A stretch of DNA of 64,000 nt, from the NCBI RefSeq assembly GCF_003400205.1, contig NZ_QUQV01000002.1, forward strand, positions 62,001-126,000, read 5' to 3'. The stretch is from Bacillus sp. HNG. GTDB taxonomy: Bacteria > Bacillota > Bacilli > Bacillales > Bacillaceae_L. Positions within the stretch are counted from its first letter, which is position 1. Each line of letters begins with the position of its first letter. Position numbers and translations under genes: made by a program. Below are positions 1 to 8,090 of the stretch, in pieces. The notes below the pieces were generated by a model that saw nothing but the letters and a program-made list of their open reading frames with translations, ran no database searches and was not told where the DNA came from.

Positions 1-1
1 C

Positions 2-1198
2 GTAGAAATCCTTAATCTCGAAACAGGTGGAAGTATTTTAAAAAGCAATATTGAACATCATCTTGCGTTGGAAATACTAGAGGAATCGATTAAGTATGCG
101 GATGAAATCTATCAGGTAAAAGAAATTCCAGGTTCAGCAGAAAAGATGAACCATATCTATAGGTTACCATTAGGAGTTATTTCATCTATTTCCCCTTTTA
201 ATTTTCCTTTGAATCTATCATTAAGGTCGATTGTACCTGCTATTGCACTTGGAAACAGTGTCGTACACAAACCGGATATTCAGGTTGGTCTTTCAGGTGG
301 TTCCATCATTGCCAAGGCATTTGAATATGCTGGTCTTCCGAAGGGTGTATTAAATGTGGTGTTGACGGATATTAATGAAATCGGCGATGCCATGCTAACA
401 AACAAGCACGCAAAGCTTATTAGTTTTACTGGGTCGTCTGCAGTAGGTCGTCATATAGGTGGAATTGCGGGACAGCACTTAAAGCGAGTTGCCCTTGAAC
501 TGGGTGGAAACAGCCCTTTTGTGGTACTTTCTGATGCAGATGTTGACCAAGCAGTTCATGCTGCCATCTTCGGAAAGTTTATACATCAAGGTCAAATTTG
601 TATGATTATCAACCGAATGATTGTCCATAAGGATGTCTATGATGAATTTGTTGAAAAGTTTGTAGAAAGAGCTAAGGCTGTTCCTTATGGGGATCAACGT
701 GATCCGAAGACGATTATTGGCCCACTCATTAATGAACGTCAGCTTGAAAAGGCGGTTGCATTTATTGAAGATGCTAAAAAGGATGGAGCCACATTAGCCT
801 TAGAGGGGCAGCGAATCGGCAATGTCTTAACACCATATGTGTTTGTAGATGTGGATCGTTCTAGCAAACTAGCACAAACTGAATTATTTGCCCCAATAGC
901 CACCATTATTAAGGCCGAAAGCGATGAAGTGGCCATTGAAATCGCAAATGATACCGAATACGGACTTAGCTCAGCAATCTTCACAAGTGACCTTGCACGT
1001 GGAGAAGAATTAGCCTTGCAAATTGACAGTGGCATGACACATCTGAATGACCAAACAGTTAACGATGCACCAAACATCCCATTCGGAGGAAATAAAGCAA
1101 GTGGTTTAGGTAGATTCGGAAATCCTTGGATGGTCGATGAATTTACCGTCACAAAATGGGTTTCAGTTCAAACAACGGACCGGAAATACCCTTTTTAA
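2..1198 (+). CDS. Aldehyde dehydrogenase, YfmT-like (5' end outside window)
   Basis: NAD(P)-dependent oxidation of an aldehyde, probably aromatic, to the acid. The frame is open from base 2, so 398 residues are visible and about 85 N-terminal ones are missing; the internal TTG at 68 is not the start. The family signatures are clear: SPFNFP in the Rossmann region, the general-base Glu in ELGGNSP, the catalytic Cys in GQICM and a C-terminal PFGGNKASGLGR. Ending in RKYPF and having Ile before the Cys resembles B. subtilis YfmT (vanillin/benzaldehyde dehydrogenase); that substrate is inferred from memory of the family. It is followed by a hairpin terminator and stands alone in what is visible. 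Confidence 0.88.
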   Translation, partial: VEILNLETGGSILKSNIEHHLALEILEESIKYADEIYQVKEIPGSAEKMNHIYRLPLGVISSISPFNFPLNLSLRSIVPAIALGNSVVHKPDIQVGLSGGSIIAKAFEYAGLPKGVLNVVLTDINEIGDAMLTNKHAKLISFTGSSAVGRHIGGIAGQHLKRVALELGGNSPFVVLSDADVDQAVHAAIFGKFIHQGQICMIINRMIVHKDVYDEFVEKFVERAKAVPYGDQRDPKTIIGPLINERQLEKAVAFIEDAKKDGATLALEGQRIGNVLTPYVFVDVDRSSKLAQTELFAPIATIIKAESDEVAIEIANDTEYGLSSAIFTSDLARGEELALQIDSGMTHLNDQTVNDAPNIPFGGNKASGLGRFGNPWMVDEFTVTKWVSVQTTDRKYPF

Positions 1199-1209
1199 TG
1201 TAAACATAC

Positions 1210-1246
1210 AGGCGCACCCTATATGAAGGATGCGCCTCGTTTTATT
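1210..1246 (+). terminator. Intrinsic terminator after the aldehyde dehydrogenase
   Basis: AGGCGCA (1210-1216) pairs with TGCGCCT (1231-1237), followed by CGTTTTATT. It lies between convergent genes and overlaps the end of the next minus-strand gene. Confidence 0.7.
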
Positions 1247-1688
1247 CACCTAAATTTTTAATTTGATCAATTGTATTGGTTACGTTCTGTAACGTTTGAA
1301 ATACTTCACTATTTTCAAAAAGAGCTGGATCAATTTGTCCACTCTCAATATTATCTAAATAAAGAGTAATCCCTTCTTCTGCTTGTTGGTTATAATCAAC
1401 GATTTGTTGATGAAGGTCTGCAGCCATTTCTGGTGGCTGTAGTTCGTTGAATGCTACCATATCAGCCTGAATTTCAGTTAGCCTTGTCTCCAGATCGTCT
1501 CTAGCCTGTTCATCAGTAACCGCCTGCTCTGCCAGCGTTGGTGCCTCATTAATAAAGGTACTCACCTCATTGACATAATCTGTCGCCTCATTCACATACG
1601 TTACTGTATTATTAACATCCTCTAGGACGGAACAAGCCCCAAGAAAAAGCAACCCGAGTAGAGAAAACACTATAAAACCTTTCTTCAA
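1242..1688 (-). CDS. Small lipoprotein, DUF6376-like
   Basis: Predicted 148-residue secreted lipoprotein. The chosen start is the TTG at 1688, preceded by GGAGGGG; a longer reading to 1748 would add an implausible N-terminus. A hydrophobic signal segment ends in a lipobox (LGAC), giving a lipidated Cys near residue 19. The rest is helical and acidic with repeated Asn/Glu-rich turns, resembling the DUF6376 family of Bacillus lipoproteins of unknown role. It is probably anchored on the outer face of the membrane. It has no operon partner: a short basic protein is divergent upstream. Confidence 0.75.
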   Translation of the reverse strand: MKKGFIVFSLLGLLFLGACSVLEDVNNTVTYVNEATDYVNEVSTFINEAPTLAEQAVTDEQARDDLETRLTEIQADMVAFNELQPPEMAADLHQQIVDYNQQAEEGITLYLDNIESGQIDPALFENSEVFQTLQNVTNTIDQIKNLGE

Positions 1689-1874
1689 ATAATCCCCTCC
1701 GTTTTGTAAGCATACTCTATATACGATAGAAAACGGGAAAGGTTTCATATTTCGGGATTGAGGATTTTTTTACCAAAACGTAGAGATTGGTTTCACTCAG
1801 TACCTTCTTTCTTATTAAACGAAAATAGATTATACTGGAATAACTACCATTTTTATAAAAAGGAGGTCATTCCT

Positions 1875-2069
1875 ATGACCGAGAATAATCAATCCGAAGC
1901 ACCAAAAAAGAAAATCAGCCTGCAAGAAGCAATGAAGCAGCAGCTTGCAAATAAAAAGAACCAGTCCTCTAGTGGTAAAGGAAAAATGAATGCTGATCTA
2001 TCAACCAAAAAGATGAAAAGCCAACAAACGAAGAAACCAAGCAATACTCGCAGAAAAATGGGTGTTTAA
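1875..2069 (+). CDS. Small basic hypothetical protein (64 aa)
   Basis: Starts at the ATG at 1875 with AAGGAGG seven bases upstream; the longer frame beginning at 1758 lacks a ribosome site. The product is very Lys/Gln/Ser rich, has no membrane segment and ends in a basic tail (NTRRKMGV). It looks disordered and could bind nucleic acid, but I do not recognise the family. A strong terminator follows 47 bases later. Confidence 0.65.
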   Translation: MTENNQSEAPKKKISLQEAMKQQLANKKNQSSSGKGKMNADLSTKKMKSQQTKKPSNTRRKMGV

Positions 2070-2115
2070 TAAGCAATCTGATGCACGTACTCATACTTAA
2101 CAACATAAAAAGGAA

Positions 2116-2149
2116 AAAGAACCCATTTGTATGAATAGGTTCTTTTTTT
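2116..2149 (+). terminator. Intrinsic terminator
   Basis: AAAGAACC (2116-2123) pairs with GGTTCTTT (2138-2145), followed by T residues. Confidence 0.8.
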
Positions 2150-2184
2150 GTATGCAACTGGATTTGTCCGGTTTTTCAAACTGG

Positions 2185-2883
2185 TCACAACTCTTGAAGC
2201 TCATTAACAGTTACGAACGAATATCCCTCTGCAACTAATACATGAATGACACCTTCAATTTCCGCTAGCACTTTATCAATATCATCGTACATTGGATGAA
2301 GCAAAATAATGGATCCAGGTGAAGTTTTTTCCTTTACATACTTTATTTTTTCTCCCGGAGTTGTGAAATAGCTATCAGGCTCAAGATTCCATGTGATGGT
2401 ATCTATATTTTGTTTATGCAGATAATAAGGTAAACCGACGAGCTTCTTGCCGTTTGGTGGGCGAAAATCAATCTCACCTTCATATCCTGCTTCGCGGATA
2501 AGTTGATTGGTCTTATTGATTTCTTCTTTTATGTAGGAAGGTGATTTGAACACCATTCGGTTATGAGAATACGTATGATTCCCAACCTGATGCCCCGCTT
2601 CCACAACTCTCTTTGCTTCTTCCGGAAATTTCTCCATATCTTGACCAATTAAAAAGAACGTTGCCTTCACATCATACTTCTCCAATAACGGTAAGATTTC
2701 GTTCACATTTTCAGATGGACCATCATCGAATGTGAGGGCAACCACCTTTCGATCTGTTTCAACTTGCTGTGTAAGCCCCCCAAATAACTGGAATGACCTA
2801 GAATTCATTAACCTATATGTTCCAAATAACATCAGAAACAAAAACAAAATGACGAGACCACTAACCACAATTTTTCTTTTCAT
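2185..2883 (-). CDS. Membrane-anchored polysaccharide deacetylase
   Basis: NodB-type (CE4) deacetylase of 232 residues that probably removes N-acetyl groups from peptidoglycan or another cell-wall glycan outside the cell. It starts at the ATG at 2883 behind AAAGGAAG; a reading to 2976 would run through a palindromic repeat and is spurious. One N-terminal membrane anchor precedes the catalytic domain. The motifs are TFDDGPSE (metal Asp), HTYSH (metal His pair), RPPNG and LLHPM. RPPNG has Asn where many members have Tyr. Its substrate cannot be told from sequence. Confidence 0.85.
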   Translation of the reverse strand: MKRKIVVSGLVILFLFLMLFGTYRLMNSRSFQLFGGLTQQVETDRKVVALTFDDGPSENVNEILPLLEKYDVKATFFLIGQDMEKFPEEAKRVVEAGHQVGNHTYSHNRMVFKSPSYIKEEINKTNQLIREAGYEGEIDFRPPNGKKLVGLPYYLHKQNIDTITWNLEPDSYFTTPGEKIKYVKEKTSPGSIILLHPMYDDIDKVLAEIEGVIHVLVAEGYSFVTVNELQEL

Positions 2884-2898
2884 ATATAACTTCCTTTT

Positions 2899-2960
2899 GG
2901 ACCGCGGGGACGGTTCTTGTGTTTCCCAATGGAACCACAGGAACCGTCCCTCTGGTTTCC
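2899..2960. repeat. Dispersed palindromic repeat, copy 1
   Basis: GGGACGGTTC (2907-2916) pairs perfectly with GAACCGTCCC (2941-2950); the stem continues through TGTG/CACA after a mismatch. Same family as copies at 3330, 3815, 5893 and 32012. It lies directly upstream of the deacetylase ribosome site. Confidence 0.9.
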
Positions 2961-3038
2961 TTTTCATTTTTATCAACTTCCATTATATTAAAATTAGATA
3001 CATATAGAAAACCAGTTTTTGGAATGGGGAGATTTTAC

Positions 3039-3323
3039 TTGTTTAAGAGGTTCATTAAATCATTTTTTGAAAAGGGCAATGTGATTCAACTTGAATTAGA
3101 AGATTGGTATAAATGGTATGAAGAACCAGAGAAGTTTCATTATGCAGTTGTTGAATACCTAACAGAGGAAGGAAAAGAAGTAGAGACCCTATCCATTGTG
3201 AAACATGTAACGAGCAACAAAGTCTCAGAACTACTGATTGATGGGGTAAAATATGAACTGACCATTTCAATGGAATCTAGAATGGCACCTGCGCAAACAG
3301 TGAAATTGTGGAAAATGGATTGA
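3039..3323 (+). CDS. Hypothetical protein (94 aa)
   Basis: The preferred start is the TTG at 3039, seven bases after GGGGAG; an in-frame ATG at 3024 has no ribosome site. The protein is soluble, begins with a basic amphipathic stretch and then reads as alternating strands with many Glu/Lys and aromatic residues (DWYKWYEEPEKF near the start). No known domain is recognised. It sits between two copies of the palindromic repeat and has no obvious operon partner. Confidence 0.6.
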   Translation: MFKRFIKSFFEKGNVIQLELEDWYKWYEEPEKFHYAVVEYLTEEGKEVETLSIVKHVTSNKVSELLIDGVKYELTISMESRMAPAQTVKLWKMD

Positions 3324-3329
3324 ACTGTA

Positions 3330-3389
3330 GGACCACGGGGACGATTCTTGTGGTGCCCTAGGAACCACAGGAACCGTCCTTTTGGTTTC
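3330..3389. repeat. Dispersed palindromic repeat, copy 2
   Basis: Same family as the copy at 2899. The left arm has GGGGACGATTC and the right arm GGAACCGTCC; two differences weaken the stem. Confidence 0.85.
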
Positions 3390-3394
3390 TAAAA

Positions 3395-3430
3395 TCAAAA
3401 AAGAGGTATACCGAAATCGGTACACCTCTT
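3395..3430 (-). terminator. Terminator of the cold-shock gene
   Basis: AAGAGGTATACCGA pairs with TCGGTACACCTCTT (3401-3430); on the minus strand it is followed by six T residues. Confidence 0.8.
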
Positions 3431-3448
3431 GGTTGTTAAAGGTTATTA

Positions 3449-3649
3449 TTACGCTTTTCTAACGTTAGATGCTTGAGGACCACGTTGTCCTTGTTCTACA
3501 TCAAATGTTACACTTTGACCTTCGTCTAAAGATTTGAAACCTTCGCCTTGGATTGCTGAGAAGTGTACGAATACGTCGTCTCCACCTTCACGCTCGATGA
3601 ATCCAAAACCTTTTTCTGCATTAAACCATTTAACTTTACCTTGTTCCAT
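3449..3649 (-). CDS. Cold-shock protein, CspB/CspD family
   Basis: A 66-residue single-stranded nucleic-acid-binding protein that acts as an RNA chaperone in the cytoplasm. It starts at the ATG at 3649 behind AGGAGG. The cold-shock fold is complete, with KVKWFN, RNP1 (KGFGFI) and RNP2 (VFVHF), and ends in RGPQASNV. Length and sequence match the CspB/C/D paralogues of Bacillus, but which one it is cannot be decided. It is monocistronic with its own terminator. Confidence 0.95.
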   Translation of the reverse strand: MEQGKVKWFNAEKGFGFIEREGGDDVFVHFSAIQGEGFKSLDEGQSVTFDVEQGQRGPQASNVRKA

Positions 3650-3814
3650 ATTAATTTGCCTCCTAGTGTGTCGATCCACACATGTGTTACTATCAGTGTT
3701 CAAATACCTTAGACGAAAAACAAAAATACATTCTTAATCTGAAAAAGAACAAAGATAATTCTTCTTAAGAATAACAGATATGATTAGAAATAGCAAATAA
3801 TAATTTTAAACTTT

Positions 3815-3868
3815 GGTAACGGTTCTTGTGGCTCCCAATTTTAAGGTGCCACGAAGAACCGTCCCTAT
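3815..3868. repeat. Dispersed palindromic repeat, copy 3
   Basis: ACGGTTCTTGTGGC faces GCCACGAAGAACCGTCCC; the same family as the copies at 2899 and 5893. It lies just past the end of the protease gene. Confidence 0.85.
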
Positions 3869-3881
3869 GCCCTTGTGCTAC

Positions 3882-5516
3882 CTAGTAAATTCTAAACGTA
3901 GTTGATGCGGTGCTGCTCGAATATCCGCTTTTTGATGCGGTTGCATCTAGGCGATATGTTCCCGTTGCAGTTGAATAGTTCGTTCCGATTGACCACGTGG
4001 CTACACCTGATGAGTTTGTTGTTGCGGAAGATGTAACAGTTGTTCCATTTGGACGTGTGATTTTGAAGTTAACGGTTGCATTTGCAACTGCTGCCCCATT
4101 GGAATCTTTTACCGTACTTGTGACATAAACTGTTTCCCCACGATAATAGTAGCTGTAATTCGTTGACACTGTTGTGACTGTTTCCGTTGAGGATGGTGGT
4201 GGTGGGGTTCCACCGCCTCCAGATGCGGCAACAACTGCTGCATGAGCGTCGACTATTCCATACCCGTATTGCGTAAAGCTTCCAGTTGCTTGAGCTGTAT
4301 CACGTAAAATTTGTCTAGCTTGTGATACTGAAATGTTCGGATTAGCCGCTCGTATTAACCCCGCTACCCCAGCAACATGCGGTGTCGCCATCGATGTTCC
4401 TGATAAAGTGGCATATCGACTATTTGGATAGGTGCTATAGATACTTGAGCCAGGTGCCATTAACTCTAGACCAGATCCATAGTTTGAAAAGCTTGAGCGA
4501 GTTCCGCTTGAAGTTACAGACCCAACCGCAATTACACTACTATATGCTGCTGGATAGGAAATACTTGATGCACCATCATTACCAGAAGCTGCAACGACAA
4601 TTGTTCCCTGAGCAGTGGCAGTTTGAACTGCCTCATCCATGCTTTGGTTATACCCGCCGCCACCTAAAGACATATTAATGACATCTGCATCAATATCAGC
4701 AGCATATAAAATTCCCTGTGTGATTCCGTATAAGGAACCAGAGCCATCATCACCTAAAACCTTCACAGGGATAAGAGTTGCATTTTGCATCACTCCTGAA
4801 ACTGAGCCATAGCTGGCAATCGTTCCTGCCACATGGGTGCCATGGCCTTGAACATCCATCGTCGTTCCACCTACAAAACTCCTACCTAAGCTAGTATTAA
4901 CAAAGTTTGCTAGACTAGGGTGATTATGGTCAATCCCTGTATCCAATACAGCAACCTTAACCGCACTCGAACCATTCGTGATCGTCCAAGCCTGTGGCGC
5001 CTTAATCATGTCGTATTGCCATTTTTGATTTTGGTGAACAGCTTGAATTGTCGCTGTTCCTTCTATGGCCATCATCTTATAGTTTTCTGAAATATATCTT
5101 ACCTTGAAACCAAGATTCATTAGCTCTTTGCGTAATTCATTTTTTGCAAGAGTGCTAGATTTGAAATTGTCCGGAGAGTATTTTACTAAGTAGACCAAGC
5201 CCATTTTGTCGACGACTTTTTTGTTAAAGTTTTTACTAAGAAGTGGTTTGACTGAAGTATCTTCTACGTGGAGAGTGTCAATGATTGAGAATCCTTTCGC
5301 TTTTAGCACGTCTTCCTGTCCCTTTAAACTATCTGCACTTTGAATCGTAAGATCAGCATTCCCCTTTTGTTTCGGTTCAACCGAAACGATGAGTTCACCT
5401 TCAACAAAATCTAGATTTCCTTTCCCTACATTGTCTGGCTGATCGGCAAAGGATACCCCTGCAAACATCGATAACATGAGTAAAAGAACAATCGAAAAAC
5501 TAACTAATTTCTTCAT
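3882..5516 (-). CDS. Secreted subtilisin-like serine protease with C-terminal Ig-like domain
   Basis: Extracellular S8 endopeptidase of 544 residues. A signal peptide (about 1-24, ending SFA) is followed by a long propeptide region (about 25-165). The catalytic domain (about 166-430) has Asp192 in VLDTGID, His225 in GHGTHVAG, the oxyanion Asn313 in ASGND and Ser375 in SGTSMATPH. A Gly/Pro linker (GGGGTPPPP) leads to a C-terminal beta-rich Ser/Thr domain (about 445-544), probably an Ig-like or cell-wall-associated module that most secreted subtilisins lack. It starts at the ATG at 5516 behind a GGAGG ribosome site. It probably serves nutrient scavenging; no immunity gene or dedicated exporter is next to it. 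Confidence 0.93.
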   Translation of the reverse strand: MKKLVSFSIVLLLMLSMFAGVSFADQPDNVGKGNLDFVEGELIVSVEPKQKGNADLTIQSADSLKGQEDVLKAKGFSIIDTLHVEDTSVKPLLSKNFNKKVVDKMGLVYLVKYSPDNFKSSTLAKNELRKELMNLGFKVRYISENYKMMAIEGTATIQAVHQNQKWQYDMIKAPQAWTITNGSSAVKVAVLDTGIDHNHPSLANFVNTSLGRSFVGGTTMDVQGHGTHVAGTIASYGSVSGVMQNATLIPVKVLGDDGSGSLYGITQGILYAADIDADVINMSLGGGGYNQSMDEAVQTATAQGTIVVAASGNDGASSISYPAAYSSVIAVGSVTSSGTRSSFSNYGSGLELMAPGSSIYSTYPNSRYATLSGTSMATPHVAGVAGLIRAANPNISVSQARQILRDTAQATGSFTQYGYGIVDAHAAVVAASGGGGTPPPPSSTETVTTVSTNYSYYYRGETVYVTSTVKDSNGAAVANATVNFKITRPNGTTVTSSATTNSSGVATWSIGTNYSTATGTYRLDATASKSGYSSSTASTTFRIY

Positions 5517-5892
5517 TCACATACCTCCATTTTTTAGTTTTGGTCAAAGAAAGAGTATGGTATTGTAAATGGCACGCTCCCTTCTATGTATCATATCTAC
5601 AGTTAAAAAGTAAAAAAGACATCTGTAGCTTTTTTACTTTGACTGCCGTGAATTATGTAATGGGAAAGTTTTATTTTAAGAGATTAGTTGAATTTCGTGG
5701 ATAGAAAAGTGAAATGGACTCTGCCCTCCATTACACTACAATTTTTCAATCGCAGACGTCAATACCATTTGCAATATTCAGTTATTTGTTACCACAAAGT
5801 TATTCTCACTACAAATCTATACAAGCCAAAATATCCAAAAAAGGTAGTATAATAGTCTTTCATAGGGAATCAACGCTGTTATGCGTTAAAAG
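5517..5892. other. Non-coding gap upstream of the protease
   Basis: AT-rich stretch presumed to hold the protease promoter. The only clear structure is the 12-bp hairpin at 5607-5640. I see no credible small gene. Confidence 0.5.
5607..5640. repeat. Perfect 12-bp inverted repeat
   Basis: AAAGTAAAAAAG (5607-5618) pairs exactly with CTTTTTTACTTT (5629-5640), with a 10-base loop. It sits about 90 bases upstream of the protease start and could be a regulatory hairpin or the relic of a terminator. Confidence 0.6.
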
Positions 5893-5956
5893 AGACCACG
5901 GGGACGGTTCTCGTGGTCCCCATTTTTTGGGGACCACAGGAACCGTCCCTATGGCT
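5893..5956. repeat. Dispersed palindromic repeat, copy 4 (longest)
   Basis: The best-preserved copy: GGGGACGGTTCTCGTGGTCCCC faces its near-perfect complement across a T-rich loop, about 22 bp of stem. It directly abuts the stop codon of the following minus-strand gene and may serve as its transcript end. Confidence 0.9.
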
Positions 5957-7522
5957 CTAATACCCCGAATCCTCTGATGTGAGGTTATCGAGCATGGTAT
6001 AATCGTATTGCTGTAATGGCTTTTCTGCTGGACCTTCTAGGACTTCACCCGTGTAGGAGAATCGAGAACCATGGCAAGGGCAATCCCATGATTTTTCACC
6101 ATTGTTCCAATGTACTTCACAGCCTACATGTGTACATGTTGTGTCTACAATGTAGAGTTTTCCGTTCTCGTCTTTATAGGCTCCCTTTCGATGCCCTTCG
6201 ATAGAAATGACCGCACCTTCCCCATTCGGAATATCCGCCACATTTTTTTGCGGCATTTCCATCTTCCCTTGGATTAAATGCTTGACGACTTTCGCATTGT
6301 TAACAAAGAAATTTTTCAGAGAAGGATGTGCATAGAAACGAGCCGGTGAATACAAATCACGATACGGGTTATTTCTTTTAAGGATGATATCTCTAAATAA
6401 TAGAGCAGCTGCTGTACTATTTGTCATGCCCCATTTGCGAAACCCTGTTGCAACCAAAATATTAGGTTCACCCGTTGTGATTTCCCCGATATACGGGATT
6501 TTGTCCAATGTTTGAAGATCTTGCGCCGACCAGCGGTATTGAATATCTTCTAAGTCAAATACCTGTTCACCAAACGAACCTAATGCATTATAGTCTTCCA
6601 ATGTGTCATTTCTTTCACCAGTCTGATGGTTACCTCCAGCAATTAAAATATAATCTTCCCCATTTTTTGAAGCAGAACGAAGCGAACGTGTAGGTTTATC
6701 CGCACTAATATACATGCCACCTGGATAATGTTCCTTTGCTTTCACAGCGACTATGTATGAACGTGTTGCTTTCATTCTTGCAGAATAGAGACCCGCCCCC
6801 TCGTAAAAAGGGAAATGAGAACAAGCCAGAACGAAACCAGCTTTAACCCGCTTATCATTACGTGTAAGGACTACTGGCTTTTCTCCCGTTTCAACATTCA
6901 CGGCAACTGTATGTTCAAAAATGAGTCCACCTTTTTCTTTTATGATGTTAACGAGATGTGCTAAATATTTGACTGGATGGAACTGTGCTTGATTTTTCAT
7001 GATTAGTGCGTTTTTCACTTCAATTTTAAAAGGAACACTACCAACAAGTTCACCATCAATTCCAATCTTTTCATACGCTTGTGCTTCTTTTTCAAGCTTT
7101 TGTGCATATTCATCGGTTGTTGAGTAGATGATGGCATCTTGCTTGCTAAAATCACAATCAATTTGATGCTCGTTTACTGTTTTTTCGATGAATTGAATGG
7201 CTTCAGTGTTTGCTTCATAGTAAAGCCTTGCTGTGCTCTTCCCGAAGTTCGTGATGAATTCATCATAGATGAGATCATGCTGTGCGGTTACCTTCGCAGT
7301 CGTGTGTCCAGTGGTACCATTGAGTATTTGATCAGCCTCCAATACGGCAACTTTCAGTCCCTCATTTACTAATACATAAGCAGAGGTTAGGCCGGCTATC
7401 CCCCCACCCACAATCACTACATCGACTTCAAGATCCTCCTCAAGCGAAGGAAAAGTTGGAATGTCAACATCGACCCTCCATAATGGCTCAGGTGTTTCAG
7501 GAAGCTTCTTCTCATTTGCCAC
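5957..7522 (-). CDS. FAD-dependent oxidoreductase with C-terminal Rieske domain
   Basis: A 521-residue fusion of a DAO-type FAD oxidoreductase and a Rieske [2Fe-2S] domain. The FAD dinucleotide motif is at the N-terminus (VVIVGGGIAGL, about residues 34-44). The Rieske ligands are C-T-H (CTHVGC) and C-P-C-H (CPCHGSRF) in the last 70 residues. The start is the GTG at 7522, preceded by GAGGG. Such proteins are common in Bacillus, where the substrate is unproven; an amine or amino acid oxidation feeding electrons to the cluster is the usual guess. It is not in an operon: the upstream gap is a repeat array. Confidence 0.88.
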   Translation of the reverse strand: MANEKKLPETPEPLWRVDVDIPTFPSLEEDLEVDVVIVGGGIAGLTSAYVLVNEGLKVAVLEADQILNGTTGHTTAKVTAQHDLIYDEFITNFGKSTARLYYEANTEAIQFIEKTVNEHQIDCDFSKQDAIIYSTTDEYAQKLEKEAQAYEKIGIDGELVGSVPFKIEVKNALIMKNQAQFHPVKYLAHLVNIIKEKGGLIFEHTVAVNVETGEKPVVLTRNDKRVKAGFVLACSHFPFYEGAGLYSARMKATRSYIVAVKAKEHYPGGMYISADKPTRSLRSASKNGEDYILIAGGNHQTGERNDTLEDYNALGSFGEQVFDLEDIQYRWSAQDLQTLDKIPYIGEITTGEPNILVATGFRKWGMTNSTAAALLFRDIILKRNNPYRDLYSPARFYAHPSLKNFFVNNAKVVKHLIQGKMEMPQKNVADIPNGEGAVISIEGHRKGAYKDENGKLYIVDTTCTHVGCEVHWNNGEKSWDCPCHGSRFSYTGEVLEGPAEKPLQQYDYTMLDNLTSEDSGY

Positions 7523-7647
7523 AATAAACCCTCATTTCCTAAAAAAGTAATTTTGCCATTAGGTTTTCCAGTAATTTGGGTATCATACATGGGGGGAGAG
7601 AATAGGGCTATGTATAAAATAGAGCCCATTGAAAAATGGTCCGTGGA

Positions 7648-7975
7648 ATGAAGGATTATTCTAACTCATTCGGCATTCAATTAGGTCTTCATCCGGGTTA
7701 TGAAGGCACTCCCTAACTCATTCTGCCTCCGTTCGGGTCTTCATCTGGCTTATGAAGGCACTTCCTATCTCATCTCTCCTCCGTTCAGGTCTTCATCCGG
7801 ATTATGAAGGCACTTCCTATCTCATCTCTCCTCCGTTCAGGTCTTCATCCGGATTATGAAGGCACTTCCTGACTCATTCTGCCTCCGTTCAGGTCTTCAT
7901 CCGGATTATGAAGGCACTTCCTGATTCGTTCGGCTTTCGTTCGGGTCTTTATCCGGATTATGAAGAACTTTCCTG
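7648..7975. repeat. 52-bp tandem repeat array A (about 6 units)
   Basis: ATGAAG recurs at 7648, 7700, 7752, 7804, 7856, 7908 and 7960, exactly 52 bases apart. Each unit contains CTTCAT-N7-ATGAAG (a 6-bp stem with a 7-base loop, usually CCGGATT) and a variable remainder rich in CTCAT and CCTCCGTTC. Middle units are nearly identical and outer ones diverged. 52 is not a multiple of three and no protein is encoded. It fills most of the 568-bp gap 7523-8090. Confidence 0.93.
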
Positions 7976-8090
7976 GTTTAACAAGCCACCGTTCGGAACC
8001 AATCACCCGCCACCTATAACAAGAACGACTCACCGAATGCTATTCAAAAAGAATGGTAAAACTATCTTGAATCGAAAAGGAGGTTTCCAT

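Noticed and set aside
2884-2976. N-terminal extension of the deacetylase at 2185
   Set aside because: It is a translated palindromic repeat; a proper ribosome site and membrane anchor follow at 2883.
5714-5977. 87-codon frame in the gap before the FAD/Rieske gene
   Set aside because: It has no ribosome site and its end is the palindromic repeat.
7648-7975. CRISPR array
   Set aside because: The 52-bp units are contiguous, with the variable part not unique per unit as spacers would be, and there are no cas genes.
7908-8090. N-terminal extension of the AhpD-like protein through the tandem array
   Set aside because: It has no ribosome site and reads through a 52-bp repeat whose period is not a multiple of three; the AAGGAGG site fixes the start at 8091.
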